Shown piece by piece: positions 51,707 through 59,619 of a stretch of DNA of 64,000 bases. The DNA comes from DASWJZ01 sp963814905 (GTDB taxonomy: Bacteria; Pseudomonadota; Alphaproteobacteria; Rhizobiales; Afifellaceae). The stretch is taken from the NCBI GenBank assembly GCA_963814905.1, contig CAWFEM010000010.1:124001-188000 (forward strand), in the 5' to 3' direction. Position 1 is the stretch's first letter. Each line of letters starts with the position of its first letter. A program made the translations under genes and the position numbers. The notes below the pieces were generated by a model. The model was not told where the DNA came from. It worked only from the letters and a program-made list of their open reading frames with translations, and searched no databases.

Positions 51707-52033
51707 ACCGACCTTGCTGGGAGCCGGCTCGGCGCGACGGATGCGCCGGTCTGGCTCCTCCGGTGTCGGTTGATCGCGACCTTGGCCGCGCCGGCCCTTC
51801 GCTGAAGGGCCGACCTTCGTTCGGAGAGGCAGAGGGGCCGCTAAAGAGCCCCACGCCTGATTGGCCTGAGAGTGGGGGAATCGGTTGCCGGGATCATCTG
51901 CGACCTCGTCAGGACGGTCCATCCTCGGAATGGAGGTTCGGGCGGCGTTCAGACACGCCGCACGGATTGCATGCAGCGTCGGCACGGCTGCGCGTCGTCA
52001 CGACACCGCTGACAGCCGATCGGAGGCGCGCGG
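51707..52033 (+). other. 327-base gap with two hairpins between binding protein and ATPase genes
   Basis: No gene is seen here. Right after the stop, GGAGCC (51720-51725) pairs with GGCTCC (51753-51758), with GGCGCG/GCGCC inside it. CGGCCCTTC (51792-51800) pairs perfectly with GAAGGGCCG (51804-51812) around a 3-base loop. These fit partial termination or RNA stabilisation of the binding-protein message. The rest shows no convincing motif. The ATG at 52034 has GGAGG close upstream (52021-52025). Confidence 0.45.
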
Positions 52034-54262
52034 ATGACGGACGCCGCCACCGCGAGCGGCCCGGCGACCAGGAGCGGCGCGGCGGCACCGCCCTTTGCCG
52101 CAGGCGGTATATCGATCGCCGGTGTCCGCAAGTCGTTCGATGTGACGAAGGCGCTCGACGGCGTTTCGTTCAACGCCTCGCTCGGCGAGATTCACGCAAT
52201 ATTCGGAGGCAACGGCAGCGGGAAGAGCACTCTGGCGAAAGTGATCTCCGGAGTGCTTCCCGTCGATGCCGGCCAGGTGAATGTGCTTGGGCACAAGCCC
52301 AACTCTCCTTATGACGCGCGCGCCATCGGGATCGCGACCGTCTTTCAGGAAGTCCTCGTCGCGGACGAATGCTCCATCCTCGACAATCTGTACGTCGGCG
52401 CCGATCGGCTCTGGTCGAAGACGCTCTCGACAAGCGCAAAGATCAAGGCGGCCAAATCCCTGATGACGGAGCTGACCGGCCTCGATCTCGGCATGGACGT
52501 TCTCGTCGGCACGCTTCCGCTCAGCATCAAACAATGGATCACGATCGGGCGCGCGCTGCTTCGCAAGCCGAAGGTGCTCATCCTCGACGAGTCCTCGGCG
52601 GCCCTCGATCTCGATTCCACCGAGCGTCTGTTCGCCAAGATACGCGAATTGCGCGACGAGGGCTCCGCGGTGCTGATCGTCACGCACCGGATCGCCGAGA
52701 TGACCCGCATCAGCGACCGCGTGACCGTGCTGCGCGACGGCCGCGACGTCGGCGTGCTGGAGAAGGACGAGATCACCGAGAAGAACCTGCTGCGGCTGAT
52801 GGCCGGCCGAAGCGAGGAGCAGGCGAAGCCACAAAGCGCGCCGCAAGACACGCTGAGAGAGGGCGTCGTTCTGAAGGCCGACGCAATGAAGGTCTGGCCG
52901 CGAAGCCGCGAGATCGATTTCCGCCTCTACCGCGGCGAAATTCTCGGCGTCGCAGGCCTCGACGGGCAGGGCCAGAGCGAATTCGTTCGCATCCTGGCCG
53001 GCGTCCAGAGAGCCAGCCACTCGGGGCCGATGGTCGCGACGTCTCACGGCTACGGCGGCTTCACTGCGATAGACGGCCTCTCCGACGCGGTTCGCCACGG
53101 CATCTGCTATCTGTCGGGGGACCGCAAGCGCGAAGGGATATTCGCCAACCTCAGCATATTCGAGAATATGCTCTTGCCGCTCTACCGTTCGAAATCGCGT
53201 GGCGCGAAGCTGGCGATCATCGATTGGGCCGCTTTGTCGGGCTCGTTTGAGTGGGAGCGCGAAAAGCTGTCGATCCGCTTAGGCGATCGCGGCGACAAGA
53301 TCACGTCGCTGAGCGGCGGCAACCAGCAGAAGGTGCTGATCGGTCGCGCCCTGGCGCAGAGCCCCAACATCCTGATCCTCAACGATCCGGCGCGCGGCGT
53401 CGATATCGGCGCCAAGACCGACCTCTACAAGCATCTGAAGGAGTTCGCGGCGAGCGGAAAATCGGCCGTCTATATGTCGAGCGAGATCGAGGAGCTCGTC
53501 GGCCTCTGCTCACGCGTCCTGGTGTTCCGAAACGGCAGCGTTTTCGAGGAACTGGTCGGCGAGGCAATCGAGCCGCACCGGATCCTGGCGGCGATGTTCG
53601 GTCAGACGACGCCGCAGCACGCGGCGGAGAGCATTCCGCGGGCGCTCGTGCGCGAAGACGTGGCGTTTGAAGCCGCCACACCGGACGCGGCCGCGACCTG
53701 GGAGGATCGGGCGGGCCGGAACGTTGTGCGCCGCGCCGAAAGACCTTTCACGCTGCGCTCGCCTGCGTTCGGCGCGGGCGACGTCATTCCGGACCGCTAC
53801 GCGGAGGCGGACAGCATCTCGCCGCCGCTCGAATGGAACGATGCGCCGGAGGGCGCGCGCAGTTTCGCGCTTGCCGTTACCGATCCGGACCTGCCGGCGG
53901 AGTTCAACTTCCCGCGCGCGTTCGCCCATTGGATGGTTGTCAATATTCCAGGCGACGTGACCGGCCTGCCGGAGGGCATCAGTCCCGGTGGCCAACTGCC
54001 GCGCGGGGCAATGGAGCTTGCGAGCGACTTCGTCACGTTTCAAATCCCCGGCTACGGCCGGGGGTATGGCGGGCCCTGGCCGCCGGACTCCGCGCATCGC
54101 TATATCTTCACCCTCTACGCGCTCAAAAGCGATCGCGTGGAGATCGCCGACGCCGCCGACTACCTCGAATTCGTGCGCACGGTTATCCCCGTAACGATCA
54201 CAACGGCGACGCTCGTCGGTGTCTACGGACCGGCGAAAATGCCGTTGCCGAGTGCGGCCTAG
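52034..54262 (+). CDS. double ABC ATPase fused to a C-terminal YbhB/YbcL (PEBP-family) domain
   Basis: A 742-residue protein, about 240 longer than normal RbsA-type ATPases. NBD1: Walker A GGNGSGKS (58-65), Walker B ILDES with D185-E186, signature degenerate (LPLSIKQ). NBD2: relaxed P-loop GLDGQGQSE, signature LSGGNQQKV, and Walker B ILILN450-D451-PARG, where the usual D-E is N-D. From about residue 570 a complete YbhB/YbcL domain follows: RPFTLRSPAFGAGDVIPDRY, SISPPLEWNDAPEG, TDPDLP, FAHWMVVNIPGD, YGGPWPPDSAHRYIFTLYAL. The linker (531-569) is Ala/Glu/Arg-rich. No stop or frame change separates the parts, so the fusion is encoded as such. Confidence 0.9.
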   Translation: MTDAATASGPATRSGAAAPPFAAGGISIAGVRKSFDVTKALDGVSFNASLGEIHAIFGGNGSGKSTLAKVISGVLPVDAGQVNVLGHKPNSPYDARAIGIATVFQEVLVADECSILDNLYVGADRLWSKTLSTSAKIKAAKSLMTELTGLDLGMDVLVGTLPLSIKQWITIGRALLRKPKVLILDESSAALDLDSTERLFAKIRELRDEGSAVLIVTHRIAEMTRISDRVTVLRDGRDVGVLEKDEITEKNLLRLMAGRSEEQAKPQSAPQDTLREGVVLKADAMKVWPRSREIDFRLYRGEILGVAGLDGQGQSEFVRILAGVQRASHSGPMVATSHGYGGFTAIDGLSDAVRHGICYLSGDRKREGIFANLSIFENMLLPLYRSKSRGAKLAIIDWAALSGSFEWEREKLSIRLGDRGDKITSLSGGNQQKVLIGRALAQSPNILILNDPARGVDIGAKTDLYKHLKEFAASGKSAVYMSSEIEELVGLCSRVLVFRNGSVFEELVGEAIEPHRILAAMFGQTTPQHAAESIPRALVREDVAFEAATPDAAATWEDRAGRNVVRRAERPFTLRSPAFGAGDVIPDRYAEADSISPPLEWNDAPEGARSFALAVTDPDLPAEFNFPRAFAHWMVVNIPGDVTGLPEGISPGGQLPRGAMELASDFVTFQIPGYGRGYGGPWPPDSAHRYIFTLYALKSDRVEIADAADYLEFVRTVIPVTITTATLVGVYGPAKMPLPSAA

Positions 54263-54398
54263 GAAAGCAGCGCAATGAGAACAGCCGCTCCACCCGCGCA
54301 GCCGCCCCACTCCCGGATGAGGCGCGAGATCTCGCTCCCTCTTTCTTCGTCCTGCGGCCGGGCCGACCGACCGTGACAACACAGGAAAGACCGCACCG

Positions 54399-54803
54399 AT
54401 GACCCGCTATTCCACGCTCACCCAACTGGACACCGACTGGATCGTCAGTTGGGCGAAGAAGGTCAATGAAGACAAGGTCCTAAAGGTCATAGGCAAATTC
54501 TTTACGGCGAGCTTCGTCATCGGTATCGACGACAAGGACTTCTACATCCGCGTGAGAAACGGCAAGATCGAAATGGTCGCCGACGAAATCAACGCGAACC
54601 TGATGGGGTGGCAGTTCGCGCTACGCGCGCCGGCGAGTTCCTGGAACAAGTTCGTCGAGCCGGTTCCGCCCCCCATGTACAACGACATCTGGGCCATGGC
54701 GCATCCGCTCCACGGCAAGCTGAAGATCGAGGGGGACACGACGGTCTTTTGGCAAAACGTGCGAGCGCTGATGTGGATGCTGGCTATGATGCGCCCGTCT
54801 TGA
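54399..54803 (+). CDS. SCP2 sterol-binding-domain-like protein
   Basis: A 134-residue protein with the SCP2 core: a strand pair FVIGIDDKDFYIRVRNGKIEM, the WQFALRAPASSWNKFV helix region that lines the lipid tunnel, and the late GKLKIEGDTTVFWQNVRALMWML. SCP2-fold proteins bind hydrophobic ligands such as sterols, acyl-CoAs and polyketides. It lies between the ATPase-PEBP gene and the hydrolase gene, 38 bases before the latter, clearly in the importer operon. No signal peptide, so cytoplasmic. Confidence 0.77.
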   Translation: MTRYSTLTQLDTDWIVSWAKKVNEDKVLKVIGKFFTASFVIGIDDKDFYIRVRNGKIEMVADEINANLMGWQFALRAPASSWNKFVEPVPPPMYNDIWAMAHPLHGKLKIEGDTTVFWQNVRALMWMLAMMRPS

Positions 54804-54841
54804 ATATCTCTTTTTGAACGTTGTGAAAGAGGTCGTCTAAT

Positions 54842-55765
54842 ATGGCGAAGATCGATCCGATCATTGGGCGTTATGTCTACGTTCCGTACGCCGGAACGGA
54901 GTACAGAATCTACTACGAAGAGAATGGCCAGGGCATTCCGCTCGTCTGCCTGCACACCGCCGGCACCGATGGCCGCGAATACCGCCATCAGCTTTGCGAC
55001 ACCGAGATCACGAAGAACTTTCGCGTCATCGCGTTCGATTTGCCGCGCCACGGCAAGTCGATCCCTCCGAAGGATTTCTACAAGGAGGAAGAGGAATACA
55101 CGCTGACGTCCAAGTTCTATGCGGAATTCATCATGGCGTTCTGCGACGCGCTCGACCTGCAGAAGCCGGTGATCATGGGGAGCTCGATGGGCGGCAACAT
55201 CTGCCTGCCGCTCGCCCTCGACTACGAGAACGACCTGACCGCGCTGATCGCCATCGAAGCCTGCGACCACTCTCCAGGCTGGTGGATCGACCCGCTGCAC
55301 CATCCGCATATGCACGGCGGCGAGGTCTGCGCCACATCGGTCTTCGGCCTGATGGCTCCGCAAAGCCCCGACGAATATCGCTGGGAAACGTGGTGGTACT
55401 ACGCTCAGGGCGGCCCCGGAATCTTCAAGGGCGATTTGTACTTCTACAGCGTCGACCACGATTTCCGCGACCACTGCCGCAAGATTTCGGGGCGCGTGCC
55501 GATCATCATGATGACCGGCGTCTACGACTTCGCGTGTACGCCTGAGATGACCGAGCAGACCGCCGACAAGATCCGCAATGCGGAAGTCGTCATCATGAAG
55601 GGCATCGGCCATTTCCCGATGTGCGAGAACCCCGAGGTCTTCAAGAAGTATCTGATGCCGGTTCTCGATCGTATCGTCGAATACGACCGCGATCGACGGC
55701 CGAGCAGCGATTCTCGCTTGAGCCGGGAGGACGCGCCGACCCGCAGCGCATCGAGGCGGTGGTGA
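54842..55765 (+). CDS. alpha/beta-fold hydrolase
   Basis: A 307-residue alpha/beta hydrolase. Oxyanion-hole segment VCLHTAGTDGREYRHQL, nucleophile elbow GSSMGG (Ser in VIMGSSMGGNIC), acid in MTGVYDFACTPE and His in GIGHFPMCENPE. The core matches enol-lactone and aromatic meta-cleavage hydrolases by length. A basic, probably disordered tail (DRDRRPSSDSRLSRED) ends the protein. It would hydrolyse the imported ligand, for example an ester, thioester or lactone, once in the cytoplasm. That is inferred from operon position. Confidence 0.85.
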   Translation: MAKIDPIIGRYVYVPYAGTEYRIYYEENGQGIPLVCLHTAGTDGREYRHQLCDTEITKNFRVIAFDLPRHGKSIPPKDFYKEEEEYTLTSKFYAEFIMAFCDALDLQKPVIMGSSMGGNICLPLALDYENDLTALIAIEACDHSPGWWIDPLHHPHMHGGEVCATSVFGLMAPQSPDEYRWETWWYYAQGGPGIFKGDLYFYSVDHDFRDHCRKISGRVPIIMMTGVYDFACTPEMTEQTADKIRNAEVVIMKGIGHFPMCENPEVFKKYLMPVLDRIVEYDRDRRPSSDSRLSREDAPTRSASRRW

Positions 55766-55844
55766 GCTGGAACCTCCGGCGACGCGGTGAGGATGCCCGT
55801 CGTGAATTGAATGTCGAGTCGATCGAGGCGTACGGCCACGGATC

Positions 55845-57252
55845 ATGAGTGAAGCGCGCGCAGAACCGTCGGCGACCTCGTTCAACTCGTTTCTGCTTGT
55901 TCCGATCCTGCTGTTCTTCGGACTCCTGATCGTGGCCGTGCTCAGGAGCCCGAACTTCATGACGAGTTCCGGCGTCGGCAGCGCCGAGATTGTCGTCGCG
56001 CCCTTGATTCTGTCGACCTACGCTCTGATGGCGACCGCGCTTGCCGGCCGCGCTACGGTCGATCTTTCGATTGGTCCCCTGATCGGCTTTATCAACGTCA
56101 CCCTGATCCAGTTCGCCGGGGCGGACTTGATCACCTCGCCGATCGCGGTTTTCGCCTATGCGCTGGCCACGGGCGTCGTCTACCAGCTTATCTTCGGGCT
56201 CATCGTCATTTTCGTGCGCGTGCAGCCGATCATCGTCTCGCTCAGCGGGTTCCTGGCGCTGTCGGGCATCAATCTCGTCATCCTGCCGCGACCCGGCGGC
56301 ATCGCACCGGAGTGGATGTCGTCCTGGGGCGCCGGCACCTCCATCCTTTCACCGGTCCTTTTCATGGTCGCGATCGCGACGGCGGGGTGGCTGCTCCTGT
56401 CAACCACGGCCTTTTTCGGCCATTTGCGCCTTGTCGGCTCAGACGAACGCGCCGCCTATACGAGCGGCGTCCGGATCGGCATCGTCCGCCTCGGCGCGCA
56501 CGTCATCGCCGGCCTCTTCGCCGGGCTCGCCTCGTTGGCGTTCACCGCCTTGATCAACTCCGGCGACCCGACACAGGGCACCACCTACACCCTCATTTCC
56601 GTTACGGCGCTGGTGCTCGGCGGCACCAGCCTCGCCGGTGGCCGCGCCACGGTCATCGGCTCGCTCCTCGGCGCACTGAATCTGTTTCTGATCGGCTACG
56701 TCCTGGCAACGTTCAACTTCGGCCAGGTTCAGGGCTTCGTTACCGATCTCTCCTACGGCGCCATCCTGGTCCTTTCGCTGCTCCTGACGGTGCTGCTGCC
56801 GAGACTCCAGCGCTGGCTGCGCTACGTTTCGCCGCTGCTCGTGTTCGTCGTTCTTGGGCTTGCTGTTCACGGGCGTCGCACTGCACGCGACCTTCGACTA
56901 CGCAGGTCTGGCGCCTCTGTCCGCAGGCGAGACGCTTGCCGCCGACGCCTTGGCGCCATCCTCGCCGACGGGTGTGACGGCATCGACCGGCGTCGACGGC
57001 GGCATGGCGCAGGGCTCTGTGTTCGAACAGTTCGAAGGCAGCGGGACCTTCGCGCGCTCGCCCTTCGCAACCGCTGTGGCGCAGGTGGCGATCCTCCTCA
57101 TCGCCGTCGTCATCGCTCTGCGCTTGCTGGTGTGGCAGGCCGGCAAGCGCGAGATGACCCCACTGATCTACGTGGCGCTGGCCGGCTTGCTCATCGTCGG
57201 GGCGTGGCTGCTGATCGACACGAGCGCGTTCGTCTCGAGAGCCGGAAATTGA
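55845..57252 (+). CDS. sugar-type ABC transporter permease with extra C-terminal membrane region (frame break near residue 336)
   Basis: BPD_transp_2 permease: ALAGRATVDLSIGPLIGF corresponds to the I(D)LSVG motif, and ALVLGGTSLAGGRATVIGS to the ATPase-contact region. The printed frame runs to 57260, but after FVVLG it becomes arginine-rich nonsense. From about 56854 another frame gives a natural membrane protein (GLLFTGVALHATFDYAG, VAQVAILLIAVVIALRLLVW, IYVALAGLLIVGAWLLI) ending at TGA 57250-57252. One extra G in the GGG near 56851-56853 accounts for the break. The repaired protein is 468 residues, about 130 longer than usual, with roughly three more helices. Confidence 0.8.
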
Positions 57253-57266
57253 AGAGCTAGAGCGAA

Positions 57267-58682
57267 ATGGCCGACCAATCCCTCTATCCAACATTGACGG
57301 CGCCGATCCTGAGGCCGCTGCGTTGGCTGGGATTGGCCATCGCGGCCATTGTCGCGGCGGTCGGCGCCGGTCTCGGCTTCTGGCAAAGCCTGCCGGCGCA
57401 GCACGTGATCTTCTATACGGCGGCGACCTTCGCGCTGATGCTTTGGGTCTGGAACGCGTTTCTCGTGCGTTGGGCCGCGGATGCCGCCGCGCGAAGCGGA
57501 GCGGCCCGGGCGGGCGCCGAAAACCCGGTCTCCGCGCGCGCCGCCATCCGCGGGTTCGTGCTGCGCAACAAGGGCGTGCTCGCCGGCCTGCTGATCGTGG
57601 CCGTCGGCTACGTCATTCTCTCGCTCAGCGTCGCGGGTTTCTTCACGCTGCTGAACTTCATCACCGCGCTGGTCCTCTGCGTGACACTGGTCGTTACGGC
57701 GGGAGTCAGCCGGGCCTTCGTCGACAATCGCAGCGCCTTCATCGGCCTGATGGTGCTCGTCGCACTCTTCGCCGTGGCGTCGCTGAAGATCGAGGGCTTC
57801 GCCTCAAGTGCGAACATCAAGTCGATGCTCGTCTTCGCATCGTTCCTCGGATTGGCGTCTGTCGGCCAGACCCTGGTCGCCCTGCTCGGCGGTCTCGATC
57901 TGTCGATTCCATTCATCATCGGATCGTCGAATGTCGGTCTCCTTTATCTGATGGGGCTCGGAACGCCCTCCCCGATCGCGGTTCTGATCATCCTGCTCAT
58001 CGGCGGCGGAATCGGCTTCCTGAACGGCGTCTTCAGCTTCCGCCTGCAGGGCCAGGCGCTGATCGTGACGCTCGGGGTTGGCTTCGCGGTCTCCGGCGGC
58101 ACTCAGATCATCACCAGCATCGGCACGGCCTATGCCGGCAACGTCTTCGGCGAGGTTCCGTTCTGGCTGAAGAATCTCGCGGCGATGAACGGGCGGACTT
58201 TCGGCCTCGGCGTGCCGCCGGTCATTTTCATTTGGATCGTCGTCGCGATCGTGTTGATTTTCGGGATGAAGAATTCGGTCTACGGCCGCTTCATCTACGC
58301 GCTCGGCGGCAACAGGACGTCGGCGCGACTCGTCTCCATTTCCGAGCGCCGCTACTGGATCGGCGCCTTCACCGTCAGCGGATGCGCCTCCGCGCTCACC
58401 GGGTCGCTGCTCCTGGGCTGGAGCGGCGGCGGCTTCATCGGCGTCGGCGATCCCTATCTCTTCACCACGCTCGCCGCCGTCGTGATCGGCGGCACGTCGC
58501 TGCTCGGCGGTCAGGGCGGCTACGGGTTCACCGTCATCGGCGTGCTCGTTCTCCAGGTTCTCACCTCCTTCCTCGTCGGCATCGGACTGACATTCGAGTG
58601 GCAGCAGTTCATCTACGGCCTGCTCATCCTGCCGATGGTCGCGCTCTACGCGCGCTCGCCGCACATCCGAACGCAAATCTGA
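57267..58682 (+). CDS. sugar-type ABC transporter permease with N-terminal membrane extension
   Basis: A 471-residue permease. The conserved core begins near residue 115 and holds LGGLDLSIPFIIGSSNVG (the ID(L)SVG-type motif), FRLQGQALIVTLGVGFAVSGG and AVVIGGTSLLGGQGGYGF. The first about 110 residues add two transmembrane segments (LGLAIAAIVAAVGAGLGFW, HVIFYTAATFALMLWVWNAFL) and a cytoplasmic loop that RbsC-type proteins lack. The two permeases of this importer are thus both enlarged, one at each end. The gene starts 14 bases after the partner stop, with GAGCGAAATG context. Confidence 0.87.
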   Translation: MADQSLYPTLTAPILRPLRWLGLAIAAIVAAVGAGLGFWQSLPAQHVIFYTAATFALMLWVWNAFLVRWAADAAARSGAARAGAENPVSARAAIRGFVLRNKGVLAGLLIVAVGYVILSLSVAGFFTLLNFITALVLCVTLVVTAGVSRAFVDNRSAFIGLMVLVALFAVASLKIEGFASSANIKSMLVFASFLGLASVGQTLVALLGGLDLSIPFIIGSSNVGLLYLMGLGTPSPIAVLIILLIGGGIGFLNGVFSFRLQGQALIVTLGVGFAVSGGTQIITSIGTAYAGNVFGEVPFWLKNLAAMNGRTFGLGVPPVIFIWIVVAIVLIFGMKNSVYGRFIYALGGNRTSARLVSISERRYWIGAFTVSGCASALTGSLLLGWSGGGFIGVGDPYLFTTLAAVVIGGTSLLGGQGGYGFTVIGVLVLQVLTSFLVGIGLTFEWQQFIYGLLILPMVALYARSPHIRTQI

Positions 58683-58793
58683 GACAGGGGCGCCTATGGC
58701 CATCCCAACAATCGCACAGGCAACAGGGACGATACGACCGCCGCAGTCCGCCGCCTTAGCCCGTCGCCAACCGGTTCTGGGAGACTGCTTCGT

Positions 58794-59495
58794 ATGAGCC
58801 CCGCGTCAATTCAGCCTGCCGACGTCGCCAGCGGCTCGTTTCTGCTCCTCCTTGCGGCGATGGCGGCCACGACGGTCCTGCTCCTCATCGGCGGCGCATG
58901 GGTGTCTCCGCGATGGAAGATATCGGTCGCGCTTGCGAGCCTCGTCACCCTCGTCGCGACGATGCACTACATGATCGCGACCCCCGTGTGGCTCGCGTCG
59001 CACCAGATGCCGGTCATCTATCGCTATGTCGACTGGCTCGTCACGGTTCCGATCCAGGTCATCTGTCTCTATTTCTTCATCGCGTCGGTCGCGCCCGTTC
59101 CCGTCGGCCTCTTCTGGCGTCTGCTCGTCGCTTCGGTTGCAATGGTCCTGGCGCGCTACATGGGCGAGGCCGGCCTCATGTATCCGGCGCTCGGCTTCCT
59201 GATCGGGCTCGTCCTCTGGCTCTACATTCTGGGAGAAATCTTCTTTGGGCGATTGAGCGAGGTCAACGCCCACAGCGCCAGCGACCCGGTCAAGACGGGG
59301 TTCTTCTGGCTGCGTTTGATCGTCACCATAGGGTGGGCGCTCTATCAGCTCTCCTATCTGGTGGTGCGCCTCGGCAGCGGCGCTGATGAAGCCGAGCTGA
59401 TGGTCATCTACAATCTCGCCGACCTCGTGAACCAGATCGCCTTCGTTCTGGCGATCCTCGCGACGGCGATGCGGGACTCGGCGCACTCGCGATGA
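58794..59495 (+). CDS. microbial (type 1) rhodopsin-like protein lacking the retinal-binding lysine
   Basis: A 233-residue seven-helix protein aligned over its length with proteorhodopsins. Helix C carries R77-YV-D80-WLV-T84-VP, matching the proteorhodopsin RYxDWLxTVP motif, with Asp and Thr kept, the proton-donor Glu position occupied by C91 and the colour-tuning position by Q88. His58 (MHYM) matches the conserved helix B His. Helix F has GWALYQLSYL. Helix G is YNLAD210-LVN-Q214-IAF where rhodopsins have YNLADFVNKI, so the Schiff-base Lys is Gln (codon CAG, 59433-59435). Retinal cannot be bound covalently in the usual way. A flotillin-like gene follows. Confidence 0.88.
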   Translation: MSPASIQPADVASGSFLLLLAAMAATTVLLLIGGAWVSPRWKISVALASLVTLVATMHYMIATPVWLASHQMPVIYRYVDWLVTVPIQVICLYFFIASVAPVPVGLFWRLLVASVAMVLARYMGEAGLMYPALGFLIGLVLWLYILGEIFFGRLSEVNAHSASDPVKTGFFWLRLIVTIGWALYQLSYLVVRLGSGADEAELMVIYNLADLVNQIAFVLAILATAMRDSAHSR

Positions 59496-59563
59496 AGCGG
59501 AGCGTGGGTTCTAAGTTAGGGTACGGAGCGCCGGCGATGTCGGCCCCGGGTGTTGAAATAGTT

Positions 59564-59599
59564 CCGCAGGGACGCCGCGTGGCGTCCGAAGGGCTGCGG
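59564..59599 (+). other. long hairpin in the leader of the flotillin-like gene
   Basis: CCGCAG (59564-59569) pairs with CTGCGG (59594-59599) and GGACGCC (59570-59576) pairs perfectly with GGCGTCC (59581-59587) around the loop GCGT. No U-tract. It lies between the rhodopsin-like gene and the flotillin-like gene, ending 20 bases before the latter's start. Attenuation or stabilisation are both possible. Confidence 0.4.
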
Positions 59600-59619
59600 A
59601 TTGGGTGGAGGACGGTGAC

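Noticed and set aside
56861..57260. Arginine-rich tail of the first importer permease in the printed frame
   Set aside because: The alternative frame from 56854 encodes hydrophobic helices expected of the protein, so the printed tail is taken as the result of a one-base insertion.
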